64,000 bases of DNA from Rhynochetos jubatus (lineage: Eukaryota > Chordata > Aves > Eurypygiformes > Rhynochetidae): the NCBI GenBank assembly GCA_027574665.1, contig CM050657.1, positions 28,333,408 through 28,397,407 on the forward strand, written 5' to 3'. The notes under the pieces are model-generated. The model searched no databases, had not been told where the DNA came from, and saw only the letters and a program-made list of their open reading frames with translations. Positions 1 to 13,168 of this stretch are shown piece by piece. How positions within the stretch are numbered: the stretch's first letter is position 1; each line of letters begins with the position of its first letter. The position numbers were made by a program, and so were the translations under genes.

Positions 1-55
1 CCTCTCCTATTGGGTAGCAGCAGTTTATTTTCTTTATTTTGTATTCATTTTGCAG

Positions 56-175
56 ATTACTATGGCTATCCAGGTTACCAGTACAGAACTCCAAGGAGCT
101 ATTACGATTATACAGGTGGGCTTACTGAAGAAGAACAGCTTGAAAGAGCAGTGCTAAACAGCCTTAATGAAAGAG
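56..175 (+). CDS. RHBDD1: RHBDD1 penultimate coding exon (ubiquitin-interacting motif)
   Basis: RHBDD1 (RHBDL4) is a rhomboid intramembrane protease of the ER that cleaves unstable membrane proteins and hands them to p97/VCP for degradation. This exon follows a T-rich tract ending in tttgcag at 44-55 and stops at a GT donor at 176. It encodes a Tyr-rich linker and then TEEEQLERAVLNSL, which fits the ubiquitin-interacting motif consensus (acidic run, then A-x-x-x-S). The same Tyr-rich linker plus EEEQLERA core is characteristic of the RHBDD1 C-terminal cytosolic tail. The exon starts with two bases of an Asp codon and ends with the first base of another Asp codon. It therefore joins in frame to the exon at 13050. 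The rhomboid catalytic domain lies upstream of the window. The open frame runs back into the intron, so the exon start rests on the acceptor site. Confidence 0.9.
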
Positions 176-3100
176 GTAGGAATTGTATTGCATTTTATAT
201 GAAGTTATGATTCATGCTGGGGAGGGAAGAGATTTGTTGCTTATTATTTATTTGCAGCATTTTGGACATAATCTTTCCAAACAGAGAAAACTTCACCTCA
301 AGTAAGTTACACTTAAGTTAACTAAGTTGCCGTGCCAAAGAGTAAAATCTTACAATACTCTAAAAAGTAGTATGAAGGGGTATGATAGAAGAATTGATGT
401 TGCCAGTATTTAAACTTTCTCTCTGTTGTGTGTATATTTTTGCTTTGTGTACAAATTTACTTGGCTAGCAACGTACTGATTTCTTAATCTTTGCACTATC
501 CTTTTTACCTTAAAGGAAGCTTATATTCTAGTTAGCTGAAATAATAAGTTTAAAAAGAGAACTGGTATTTGTTTTTAACAGAAATATTTTAGTTAAATTG
601 GTACAAAATACATTCAGTAAGATATATGGTATCTTTCTGTCATGCAAGTGAAATCAAGGAGGAAAGAATACTATGTAGAATCTATTTCTCTGCTTCTGAA
701 AATTTTAAGACTGAGAGAAAATGTGTTTAATAGGACCAGCAGCACATTATTAGGGCATCATGTGTAAAATTTACACCGCAGTTTTGCAAAATTTTTATAT
801 TTTAAGTGACAAAATAAAGGACAAAAATGAACATAGTACACAATAAATTTTGTCTGGCATTGAGATATGATTGATTTGAGTTTTTCATATCAAACATTGC
901 TGCTTCTTTAATCTGTTGCATATCAATATGTATTCTTCTGGGAATTTGGCCAAAGGCTTTAGGTTCTCTGTAAGAAATCGGAAAGATTTCTTTTAAATTT
1001 GGTGAAACTGCAACACTTAGTCTTAACAAAAATAATAAGTGACTGAATCAATGTCATTTTCCTTTTTCATAATCTTGGTATTCTGTTTTCCTGAGTGCAC
1101 GGAAGCGTTCATTAGGAAAAAGATACCGACGCCTCTACTTGTAACTGCAGCCCTTACAGTGCAGAGCAACATTCATAAATCTCTGCCCAGAAAATTACTT
1201 TATACCACTGTGTAATGGCTGTCAGAGAAACACCGGGCAAAATGTGAAAATTAGGATCTTGACAAATGATCAGCACTTTTACGTTCACACCTTCTGTGAT
1301 CCTATTTCTTTATTATGAAGACATGTTGTATTTCCTGGAAGATAGTTTTAAGAAGGCAGAAGATGAGGCAAGATAATGATAGGAAAAGGTTTTTCTTGTT
1401 TGAGAAGTTCATTAACATATTTTAAAAAGTAAATACAACTTTTTCCTTTATTAGGTTTGCATCTATTGTGCCAGTCAGCTGGGAGGCAGAAGTGCAGACT
1501 TTTAGGGAAATTAGGGTGGGTTTAAGTGATTTCTTTTTTGCCTGATTGTAATGTTTGTGTTCACCTTTGTTCTTTAAGTGTAGTTCTGTCTAACTGTCCC
1601 TCAACATTGTGAAGCTAGAAACTTCAGAAAAACACATGTTATACAGCAAGATTATTACCGTAATGTATTTGTTGTAGAAATCACTGCAGTCTGAGCAGTC
1701 CCATTTCGGTCAAACTGTACTGAAAACTTTAGAAGATAGCGGGAATCTTAAACTTTCAAATAAATCACTAAAAGAGCGTTTAGTCCATCTGGTTTGTCAG
1801 GAGAAGACAGTGGATTAGTTACTGTTCATGCTGTCTTAGGAATTTTTCAAAATTAAGGTGTATCAAAATGTTGTCTTGCATGATTTTGGGAAGGAATGGG
1901 TCTAAAATGAGCTTACTGTAAGGGATACTTTTGTTTTTCTCTTATTTTTACATGACATTACATCATTTTTAACATTGAATTTGAGAAAGAAATAGTTTAA
2001 AGCTTTTATTAAGCTTTTAGAAATGTTATATGCAAGAATGAGCAATGTTTGTGGTTTTTTTTTTTTTAACTATCAAGGAAACAGAATACCAATAACAATG
2101 ACAAAATTATGATAATATAAATAACTAGATGGTTTGCACTTTAAAGGCTTTCACGTATCCCTGTGGAACATCTGCAGCTTTCATTTGTAGCCTTAAATAA
2201 TCTACTTCACCATAGGTAATTAAGTATTTTGTCTGCTTGTTGTTGGACAAAGATAAGTTTTCAACTGTAAGAGGGAATATATTTTTATTTGAAGAATGCT
2301 CTTTCATGAAACCTGAGGTAGAATTTAAATAGCATCTCTATCTGAGTATGTCTCACTGGTAGATAACGGTGGCATACCAAGGCACTTCTTTAACTTCAGT
2401 TTGAGGCTACAGCATTTCTTAACACTATGGTAGTGTCTGCTTTCAGTGCTAGTTAGTTTTTAAGCCTCAGATAAGTGAAGGGAGAAAATGTATCATTGTA
2501 TATTGTCTCCAATATAATTTGGTGTGATCAAATATAAAAATATAAACGTGCATATGTATAAATATATCTATAAAAATAAATATTTTCGATGGTTTCACAG
2601 GAGTGCTTTAATTTTGCATCTTTCTTCTCCTACCTGCTGGAGCACTTCAGTTTGGACAAGAAAGACTAGATCTGGACTCTTAAAATATTTCCTTAAACAA
2701 GCTGCTTAAAGGTTGAGCCTGCCTGTAGGCAGCTGGCTTATTTCACAGAGTAATACAGAGCACGTCATCGATCATACGTGTTTCAGTGACGCGAGGGGTG
2801 AGATGAAATTTACAGTGCTAACGAGCAATTAGGATATTCTTCCCTGTCAGTTAGTTTGAAAGCCAATTAGCTAGAATGAGCACTGTCCTTTGAACGTGAT
2901 ACCTTTTCCCTAAAGCATGACATTCACAGTTCCTTGTAATTACATGGATGATGAAACAGGTAATTAACGACTAAAAATTACATAAAATAATTTGAAATAG
3001 ATAGCTAAATGGAGGTAAAAATAAGTACTGCAATCAAATTATAAGGCTCTCTTTATTAATCTTTTTTTTCCCCCCAACTACGGCATTTAAACCATTACAA

Positions 3101-3740
3101 TTGCTCTGTAGCTAGGACAACAAAGTATTGCCGTAATTTTGATTGATTCTCCCCCTTAGTTGGAGAAATGCATTTATTAGGGTTTTTAGGCCTCAAAACG
3201 TACTATTACAGATTTGGAATGCTGATCCATTCTTCTAAATTACTCTGTTAGTATCCTGCTAAGCTATTAAATGAATCAGTGGCATAGTACAGAATTGGCT
3301 GGCATCAGTTGTTGTCCACAGCTGAAGTACTTTGTATTCAGACATGCGTCGAATTTAGGCTCAGGAGTGGCTCTTCTATAATCCCGAACATGGGTTATCT
3401 AAACCCACAATAAAGGTGCTGCGTTTCTGCTTATTCCACATTCAGCCATTCCTGAACTGCAATTCTATTCTTATGCTACATCCTGAAAATTTCTGAAATA
3501 ATGATAATAATAATTAGTATCTAATGAAACAAAAGAAATTGCTAGGCTTGTTTGAGACTTATGTAGGCATCAGTTTTAGAGACTATCGAACTGTAATAAT
3601 GGTTTAGGTCCTTTTACTAAAAGGAACTGTTAGTTATATTCTTTCCATTTCCAGTTTCAGATATGTTGTTGACTCAAACAAGAATTGGTTTAAACAGCAT
3701 GGATATTTTTCTTCAGTGTTGCTTAGTGAGTTGTGGGTTG

Positions 3741-3790
3741 TTGGGGTTTTTTTGTTTTGGTTTTTTGTTTTGTTTTGTTTTATTATTATT
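3741..3790. repeat. T/G-rich simple sequence
   Basis: A stretch of T runs broken by single or double G, followed by TTA repeats. It is low-complexity intron sequence with no coding content. Confidence 0.6.
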
Positions 3791-5070
3791 TTCATTCTTA
3801 TTCTCATAATTCTGCCTTGGTTACAACTTCCGAAAGTTCTTTCTTCAGTTAAGTCAGGAAAATTATTTTGTATTTAAACAATCATAACTTTTGCTATTTA
3901 AACTATGGATTTACTATGAAGTTAAAATAGGTGGCTGCCATTTTTAATACTAGTTAATACTAGGCTATCCTCAATGTAACCCGCGTATACCATTTCTTAT
4001 CTATGGTTTACTTGCTGTTCTCCTCAGAAGAAATATATTTATTAGGGTGGGATATGGATTTTTTTCTTGTGGTGGGTGTTGGGACATTTTGTGAGCTGAA
4101 CTTCTAAGTGTCTGTCTTTCAGTCTCAGTAATGTTAAGAATCCCTTGCAAGCTCATGTCTCTGCACAAAGGAATTTTCCTCTTTTTCTTAAGAACTTTTA
4201 AAAAATGTAGGTGAAAATCTCTCTAGTTTGTTATTAGAGATACCTGTAAGTATACATATATAGATACTCCTCTTTTTTTTAATAACTGTCTATGCATAAA
4301 ATGAATCAAAAAAGCCTCCATCCACTCTTAAGTTTTTTAGATGACCAAGTATGGGCTAGTTGTGGGTACATTTGCGGTGTAGTTAGGAAATACCTAGGCA
4401 TCTGTCTTACCTTTTCTCTGAATTTTTAAGGGTTCCCACTTCTGGTTTTTTTCCATTGAGACTCAGATTTCTATTAGTAGTCTATGAAATGTGCCAAATC
4501 CATGGAAGATTGTAGTAAGAAAGAAACAGATGTGAGATGACTATAGAGAAATGCTGTATAATTCAATTTCTTTTTGTAGTCAGTGTTATCTTTCCCTTCT
4601 GCAATTGTAGGAATGCCAGTCATTGCATTTGATTATAGAGGCTTTCTGTAGAAATGACTTAAAATAGGTTATATGCTCAAACGTGCAGTGCATGATGGCA
4701 GATTAGAATGCATCATAAAGTCATATGCTATGACCTGCATCTGATTCTTAATGTCCAACTTTTACCTTTTTAGTTTTTTCTTTCTTAATTCAGACTGTGT
4801 ATGGTCTCAGGTACCCAACAACACTTTCTGGACAGAGGCTTTTCCCCTTGAGTAGAACTCTTGTTCTAAATATCTTTTTAAAATTGGAGCTGTGCTACAG
4901 AACTAGTAGTTGTTTCGGGCTTAGTACACACTTGACCTTTCAAGATACTGCTATGTAACTTTACATAGGGCATATTTTGGAAATAAGGGGTTTAGACAAC
5001 TCCTTTACTCTCTGCACTTGAAAAAAAATGCACTCATGTCTTAAATTACGAGTATTTTGGTGAGTTTGCT

Positions 5071-5125
5071 GTTGTGTTTTTGTGGGGTTTTTTGTTTGCT
5101 TGTGGTTTGTTTTGTTTTTTGTTTC
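5071..5125. repeat. T/G-rich simple sequence
   Basis: This has the same kind of T-run and G composition as the stretch at 3741-3790. It may be the decayed tail of an old retroposed element, but no element body is recognisable next to it. Confidence 0.5.
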
Positions 5126-8100
5126 CTTAAAGCAATGCTAACTTGGTTCTGATACTAAAGTGCAGGTAATAAATGGTTTAGGAGCAGTTGTGCTTGATTC
5201 GAGAAGGGATGCAGGGGTACTTGAGTTTTGTTTAATGTTGATCAAGATTAAATTGTGTAAAGACTTCCACAGGATTGCACAACTAGGGAAATGAGTTTCT
5301 CCTTTATTTCCACTGTCTCTCCCTCTTGTCCTCAGTGCTGCACATTTTTCTTAATTCCCCCTGTCTTTAGGATTATTATTACTACATTAATCCATGCATT
5401 CTTCTAGGAGTGGCACGATTTCCTTTCTGTAGTGTGTGGAGAGCATTCCTTCCGATATCTGGAGGGAAATGCAGTAAGAGAATGCTTTTGATGGACGAAT
5501 CAATGCTAGAACATGTTGTGCAAACTGCTAGTACAGTCTTTAGTAGTTTGGTTTTTTGGCCTTTATCCTTCCCTTCCTGCCCATTTTTCTGGAGTTCTGT
5601 GTGCATCCTTTTCCTCCTGCCTTTGAAACACTTCTACATACAGAAGAAAACTAGTTCAACAGTTTCTTAGTAAATTGGAGAAGCTGAGATGTGTTCATTT
5701 CAAATACCATTAACAGAAACTGGTTCTTGGTCCATTTATATAAAAGTTAGGCAAATGAATAAGACTGTGTTCCCCTTTTCTCTCTTCTGCCTTTCCTGTC
5801 TGTTGTGTACAGTATTACCTACGGTTTTGTTCTTGTTTGGGTGCAGCACTCCTGACTTATATGTTATGGGGATCAAAAGACACTATTTAAAGTAGGGCGA
5901 GTGATAATGTGTTTACACTTACCATTAAAGTGAAAAATGATGAAAATAAATACTGAAGTATTGTGACATTAGTGCACTGAGAATCGTTTAGAACATAATT
6001 TCAGATTCCCTTTGACACCCTACTACAGCATGCTTTCCAAGGCTGTGTTGCTCTGTGGTTTGTCCTGAAGTTGTTTGCTTCCCTCTGCTTTGCCCTGGAT
6101 TATAGCACTGTGATGAGATTACTCTATTCAGTATTTAACATTCTGGACATGACAGCACGCCCTTTGCAGTGCAACACCATCTTTCATTCCTTCCATCAAA
6201 TGCTTGGTACTGTATTGGGTATTTCTGGAAACACTTGCCTGAAAGGTTAACTTCCCTTGGTCTTCAGGCAACAAGTTGACAGTGATATAATTTTCTTAGG
6301 TTCTGGTTATTGCTACAGTGGATTTTGAGAGAAGAATTCAATTAATGATTAATTTTGCTTGCATTAAAAGAAGTATATAGAACTGACACAAAGCACTTAT
6401 TCAGATTTTCGTGCTATGTAATCAAATCACTTTAAATGACAAATTATATGCAGATTTAGCTGAAGAATTTGAAAGACCTGGCAACTTGGAAAAGACCATA
6501 GAATACTGGAAGAGTATCTTCCTAGCAGCTGACTGCATGAAGCTGCAGAACATCTCTGAGGGAATAAGGAAGATGCCAGCTGAATTATTTAAAACCAGTT
6601 TAGTTGAGCTATTTTCTTAAAACAACTTTAGTGAAGCTAAAAAAGAAGAATAGGGGGTGGGTTTCAGGAAAAATGAGTAATTCTGGTGTGATTCTGTTAT
6701 CTTTATGCTCATTTTGTACCATGTCATCATGTGCATTAGCAATACCAAACAAGGGACTTCTTATTAAAGCATTTAATGTTAATCAATAAAATGTAAGTAT
6801 TCATTTTTAAAACTTTTGAGCAGGGGAGCTTTGTGTTTGGGGTTTGTGTTTTTCTGGTCTTGTTTTTAGGATCCAAAAAGGACCAGAACACCCCTGTGAG
6901 CTTTACAAACCAGAAGCATTGGACCAAGTACTGTAACATCACACAAAAATATTTTCCCAGGAGAGGCATGTTTTACACTGCTAAGGACATAACTTGTGCG
7001 TAACCTTGTAGTTCTAAGCAACTGCATAGGAGTGATGAAATTTCCTTTGCATTTATGCCTTCTTTTTGCTGGGAGAAACTTTCAGCCTTTTCAGTTCTAT
7101 TTTGTCTAACCCCTTACCCTGTTTGTTTTGTTCTTGCTCTACTCCTTGTCTTAGTTCTCTTTTAGCACTCTACTTCGCTGTCTTTTTGACGGTGTTCTGT
7201 ACGTGGTCTGAGTAACTTCCTGTAAAACAGTCCAGGAGAACAAAATACAGGTTATGTGAATAGCAGAATATGGCACTTAAGTAATTTTAAAAAGTAACGA
7301 ATGTCTAAATATCCTTTGGAGGATGGAATTGGAAAACATGTCTAACCACTAGTGAATATTGACAAACCAACCAAGGGAAGAAACTGCAAAGAACCTGTGT
7401 ACTCATGAATGGAATAACACGAGGTCTGCAGTTCTGGTGTTTTTCAGTGAAGGATGTACTGCAGATGCGTGAGAGAGGGGAACATAAATCAAAGAAATAA
7501 GCATCGCTTGCTATTTGCAGCTGAACAGCAGGCTTCTGTTAGATTATGATAAATATACAGCTTACCTGAAATTCTTCTTGTAACTAAAGTTATTCTTGGC
7601 TTTCTTTTTACTACTCTGAAGAAGAATAGATGTGTGTCTGTCTTGGCCTAAGGAGAGCCTAACTAGCATGTCTGTATAGGTCAAGGGTGTTTTCTATAGG
7701 TCAGTAGGGTTTTTTGAGTTGATTACTTGGGAATGAAATATATATTTGACTTTATGTATCAACCATTTTAAATTTGAGTTTAGCCTTCTTTAGGAGAATG
7801 AACATGTGGAAAATTACTAGATGGTTGGAAAATGCAGTGAGATTATTTTGTCAGCTCTCCTCCGGTGCTTTCAGTATCCAGCTAAATGTTAGCTGTAGGT
7901 AGCTGTAAAACTGACCCTCTTAATTCTTTTCGGAAGAGAATGAAGTCCAGCAGTGCTCTGTCTCCTCTGCATTGTACTGTTGATTTGTTGCAAACGTGCG
8001 ATGTGAGTGTGCAGTAAGCTTTTAGCTTAGTTTGAGGCAGTGACTGATGTTCTCTACTCTAAAAATATTACCAACGTGCTTTTAACAAGTTTTGTTACTT

Positions 8101-8158
8101 CAACAAGAGTCTGTTGGGTTTGTGATGTGGATATACAGCAAAGATGAGACTTTGTGGG

Positions 8159-8707
8159 TGTTGTGGTTTAATCCCAGCCAGCAACTAGGTACCACACAGC
8201 CGCTCGCTCACCTCCCCCTGCCCCTCCAGTGGAGGAGAATCGGAGGAAAAGACAAACTTGTGGGTTGAGATAAGAATAATTTAATAATCGAAAGTAAATT
8301 AAATAAAACAATGATACCATCAATACTAATAATATGTAATTAAAATAATGGAAAAGAAACAAATGATAGGACTGCTCACCACCTGCTGACTGACTAAGAG
8401 CCAGAGAGAGAGAGCGTACCCCTGGCCCAACCCATACACTGAGCATGACATTTCATGGAGTGAAATACTCCCTTGGCCAGTCCAGCCCAGCTGTTCTGAC
8501 TGTGGCAGCTGCTGCTTTTTGTAGCGAAGAAGCTGGGAACGCAGGCATGGCACCAGACACCGAAAAAGTCCTTGGCTCGGTACAAACACTCCTTAGCAGC
8601 AACTAAAACCACCAGCACTATCAATGCTCTTCTCCATGCAAATCCAAAACACAGCCTCATACTAGCCACTGTGAAGAAAACCAGCTTGGTCCTAACCCAA
8701 ACCAGCA
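8159..8707. mobile_element. Solo LTR of an endogenous retrovirus, degraded
   Basis: The element begins TGTTGTGGTTTAATCCCAGC and ends accagca, giving the TG...CA ends of an LTR. It shares its start, the middle section (AT-rich part, then ctcaccacc...), the GAGCATGACR block and the tail (...agctgggaacgcag..., ...cctra...ccagca) with the longer copy at 53425-54224, in the same orientation. No gag, pol or env remnant adjoins it, so it is a solo LTR. The flanking 5-mers (gtggg and gagag) do not match, so the target duplication is decayed or my end is off by a few bases. Transcriptional orientation was not determined. Confidence 0.75.
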
Positions 8708-11700
8708 GAGAGGCATGATTAAATTAAATTCAAAGATCCTCATGTATGAAGGGATACCCATGTTAAGTCTTAGCCATCTCTTCTCCTAATGCAAACAAAT
8801 AATCAGACCTTTGGGAGGGAATGGTTTGATGTGTTTCTCAATTTTGCCGTATCTTCTTTTAAAAGTGAGAGAGATGCTCTCCGTTCAAGATTGATCTCAC
8901 TTGCTTTTCCAACAATCCAGTTGTATCTGTATATTCAGTGTACATTACTTTCCTTCTGACTTCATTAGCCACAACTGATTGTCTGCTAATTTGATTTTTC
9001 ATTTGTCAGCCAGCACAACACAGAAACCGTGGTTAGACTTCGCTCTTTCTCCACCAGACTGTTAGGTTCAGGCTGTAGATGAGGAATATTGGCACCAGCA
9101 CCAGGAAGAATACTTTGCTTCATAGCATGACAGAATTCTTTCATACGTCGACAGAAACGGAAAGGGCGGTGTTAGAAACAGCGCAGGCTGTTAAATGAGG
9201 TCTTCTTGGAGCTGACTAGGAAAAAATTAGACAGTGATAAGTGCTAGAAGCCACATCTGTCAGACTGTATAGCATGTCTGCATTTTGCAGAGGGAAGGAG
9301 ATAAGAGAATAAAAGCAGATTTGCCTTTTTAGATTTTTTTTTTTTTCCCCAGTTGTAGTTCCTGCCTGGCTTCGACTGCAGGGAAAAGGCTGCTGTGTTT
9401 TGTTTGCCTCAGCTCTTTCTGGAAGCCTCCTAGTCCTTCTAAAGTATGAGAGGAGGATGAAAAATGATGTTGCATATGCACTGCCTTTCCTTAGGATTCT
9501 CTGAACAGCTCACTGTATCAGAAGGTAGTTGGTTGAACTACCCTTAAGACTTCGGCTGGAAGATATGAATGAACTGTAGCAACACTGGTCATCTGCCTCC
9601 AGCTTCTTCCTGCCCTCCAGTTTTCTACTTGCAATTCCATTTGCATCAAAAATATCTAGTTGCTTATGCATAAAAATACATTTGGTTCTTTATAAACTGG
9701 GAGAACGCCCATTTTCTCAGATAGAATGCTTTAAGCATTGGTGTGTTTTGTATCAAAAAGCAAGGTAAGTCAGGTGTATGCCGCAGGTGGGGCAGGGTGG
9801 TACATAGTGTGTGACCTGTAGCGTGCCCAAAAGCAGTCTGGGAGCTCTAATTGTATCCTGGCATGATCACATAGCGAGCAGGGCTATACCAGTTATGGAA
9901 GAAGTAAGTTATATACAGCTGGTATAAATGAAAGCCAAGCAAGTGTTCTAAGGTGTTATGACACTTGATCAAGTATTTTGAAACCACTGTTGCTTAGTAG
10001 TATCGGTGATAGACTATAGCTCTTTCTAAGACTAGACAAACGTTACGAGAGAGGGAAAATTGAGCGGTATCTCATCTAGGAGATAGCCGTGTTAGCTGTT
10101 CAGCTTCACAGCTGAGATGTTGGTTCTGCAGTTGCTCTTGTCAGGACAGACATCCTGCTGCAAAGTGCTGTTTGCAGTAGCACGTTAACTTCTGAATTTA
10201 GGACTGGGTTAGTAAAGTATGTATGTATTCCAGTGGCTTGCACTTTGCTTTCCTTTTGATGAAACCGGATGTGACAGAAACTGCTGGATGCTGGCAAATA
10301 ATCCCTGGGTTTCAAAGCAGCCAGACAATAAACAACTATAATATTCAGTGCGGCAGCTTCTCTAGGGCCCATCTGTTTCAAAATCAGCCGAATTCCGCTT
10401 ACAAGGCGGAAAGCTTTGTTGGCTTGAGTCTGTTGCCTTTCCGTGCTGGCCCACACAGCCCTGGTGCCATCTGTGAGCCGTGTCCCCACGCCCCACAGGA
10501 GCTGCCACCCAGCAACGGCCACCTCCCTGCCGAGATGCAGTGCAGGGGTCTAAGATCTCATTATTTAGTCACCTCTTGCTTGCTAATGCAGTCTTGTGTG
10601 CGCGTTTAGAAGTGTGAATTTAATACTGCTGGCGAATATGTGCCCGCTCGCCTTTTGTTTTATTTCTTGAAGGAGGGAAGAAACGGTGGCCCAGTTGCAG
10701 CTGTCGTGGGCATCCTTTACTAAAAGCTATGGATCTGCACGGGTTGATGCAAGTTGTATTATTTGACTATTACATTGCTCCCCCAGCTCCTGTCTCCAAA
10801 TTGCTTAAAGCAATTTGGCTCTAGCTCCTTTGCTTTTCACTACAAGATGATTACATCTTTCAAAATGTTATGCTTTGAATGTGAAACTCCTTAGAAAAGA
10901 TAAGGCTTAAGCCTAGATCGGATCAACTCGTGCCTCTTTGCTGACATGTCTTCTCTTTCTGAATCTGTTTTTGCGTCTCCAATTAGTTTCTGGTGGGTAG
11001 GGCACTTGTGCAGATTGACCGTGTGGGGCATTTGCTGTAACACGAGCTGCTGCTGTCCACAGCAGGAAGTCCCGCTGTAGGTCCAGTAGCGATAGCTGCC
11101 CCTGCTTTAACATCTGGAGCGCTTGGAAGAATCAAAAAACAAGTCCTCACTTTTGTGTTGTGGTTATGCCGTATTTTTTTCAAATATATCATCCAGTGGG
11201 TGGAGTAAGAGAAGCCAAATTTTTAATATTCAAGTTCTCATTAATTTTGCCTTTTAACAAAATAAACATGATTTAATTGAAGAATGAACAAGAATAATCT
11301 ATTGCTCTCCTGACTGTCCTATAGAAGTACTCAGTGGGATAGTGCTTCACGTCTTCTACTTGCAAATAACCTGTTACAGGCAAGGTGAACTCCTCAGCAT
11401 CAGTTCAGGGATGAAAGGGAAGGTCAGGGTTTACTTCAATAAATGTTTCAATGTGCCTTTCACATTTGTATTTGAGACATTTATAAGTTTCTTCTGCAAT
11501 GAAGTTTCTAAGAAAATTTTGGGTATTATCAGCTGTTGTAAGTGAGTAGTGCCCAGAACTGCATGAGAACTGGACAGAAATATATGTGCATTGCAGAGTT
11601 AGGCTTTCATTTGAAAGATTGGGATCCAGTAAGACAGTCTTAACTCCCTTCATTCTAGATGGTTGAGTTCGTGCTGTCTGTGTAGAATTCAGACTATATT

Positions 11701-13049
11701 TAATTATTCTAAAACAGAAATCTCATTCAGTACGATCTTTGCAGGCAGTGAGTATCTGCCGTATCAGCATTTCAGGGATTTCAGAATTGAGCTAGTTGGT
11801 TGTTTTCAGTCTGTTAATTATAAGAATTAAAGCAGATAATAGGACTGAAGCGATAAAGCAGAAGTTTTTCTTAGGAATCAGAACAACCAATACTGGGTGC
11901 AGAATTTTCAGCGCCAAGTCTCCAGTAAGATAGGGCTAATAGTCTCATACAAAGATATATTTTTCTTTCTGCCTTATCAGATTGGGCAGTTGCATATTTA
12001 AAACTGCTGTGTTGAACGTGCCGGTAATTTCATTCCAAAACTGGAACTTGACTGGAACCAGGAGAGTGTGACAAACTTTCTGGTTTCCTGAGGGATCCCC
12101 CTGGTTATTTGTATCTTTTGAACTGAGAAGACTCTTGCTCATTAGGGGTTTTTTTTTTTTCTGTATTATTTAAATCCAAGTAAAAGGGTGTAAATTTGAA
12201 TAACAATCTGCAAATCTGTGATGGGCTTTTTTAACTAGTGTTAAAAAAGTGTCATGGGTCCTGTCACAGGTCAGGATAAACAGCTTTACAGTCCTTCCAA
12301 ATGTGGTGTTCTGGTTGCTGTCCAAGCAGTTCCTCATGTAAATCATGATGTGGGTCAGGCCCGCCCTGAAGGAAGACCAGGAAGCAAGGAGGGGTGACCG
12401 CACCCAGTGCCAGCACTGGCAGCCCAGGCTGTGTGCGACTGCTCTTCTGAGTGCAAAACGTGCTGAATTTTGAGGAGTCACCGGAGTAGCCTGTTCTTGT
12501 CTTCTCTTGGGGCAGAGAACCATCCGTCTCGGTGTGCTGTTTCTGCTCTGATTGATTTGCGTACAGCTCTCTGGCAGAGCTGCCACGTGTAGCTCATTTC
12601 TGAAACTGCTTGCTGCCGACTAAGGATGGGCGTTGTATGTGCAGCTGGTTTGGGTCAGCTCGTGTGGGACCCCAATTCTAAAAGCAAAACTGAAAGCTCA
12701 TTTGGCCAGAAGTAACTACTGAGGATGTTTAAATAGTTTAACAATCTGGAGTTCACCGTAAAGTAGGGATTGTGAAAAACGTGAACTCCCAGGTTAATAC
12801 CTGTTAGATGTTTGGGTGTTCTTTTGGTTGTGCTTGGTTTGGTTTTGGGGGATTATTATTTTTTTTTTTTCCAATTTCGGTGTCTTTAAGAGCAGTTGCT
12901 GGAAGTTGTGATTGCCCTGAGACCATCGGAATGGGAAATACTCAACTCCCAGTTTTCTTTGTGGTGTGATGCTTTGGATTACAGGATATATGTGCATGTT
13001 TTTCACATTACAGAATCAAACAACGCTTGTTTTTCATTGTGTCTTGTAG

Positions 13050-13168
13050 ATTTTGGTGGAGCAACGTATAATAATGAGCGGAGACCCTATGGCTTTTGGT
13101 TTCCACCTGAGCAGCGTTCAGAAGAGGACATAAGGCGGCAAAGGCTTCGTAGATTTGAGAGACGATGA
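13050..13168 (+). CDS. RHBDD1: RHBDD1 last coding exon (p97/VCP-binding motif, stop)
   Basis: The exon follows the acceptor gtcttgtag at 13041-13049. Its first two bases complete the Asp codon begun at 175, and the frame closes with a TGA at 13166-13168. It encodes a short linker, a PYGF element and then EEDIRRQRLRRFERR. The RRQRLxRF core is the C-terminal VCP-binding motif of RHBDD1, which recruits the p97 ATPase so that cleaved fragments can be dislocated from the ER. The PPYGFxLxxEE...RRQRLHRF order known from the mammalian protein is retained. The Arg-rich end is one or two residues different from the mammalian C terminus as I remember it. With the exon at 56-175 it completes the protein. 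Confidence 0.93.

Larger units (their letters stand above)
176..13049 (+). other. RHBDD1: RHBDD1 last intron
   Basis: This 12.9 kb intron starts with gtagg and ends with gtcttgtag. The content is AT-rich single-copy-looking sequence, with T/G-rich simple stretches near 3741-3790 and 5071-5125 and one LTR remnant at 8159-8707. A short protein-like open frame at 6387-6620 is not explained. Other open frames here (for example those near 10106-10609 and 12170-12586) overlap on both strands and look like chance. No RNA gene was seen. Confidence 0.8.

Noticed and set aside
10106..10609. Overlapping 138-codon (-) and 128-codon (+) open frames
   Set aside because: No domain, no splice context, and both lie deep in the RHBDD1 intron on opposite strands. 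The lengths fit chance.
12330..12430. Possible CR1 fragment in GC-rich intron DNA
   Set aside because: It lacks the CR1 3' terminus and any recognisable CR1 block.
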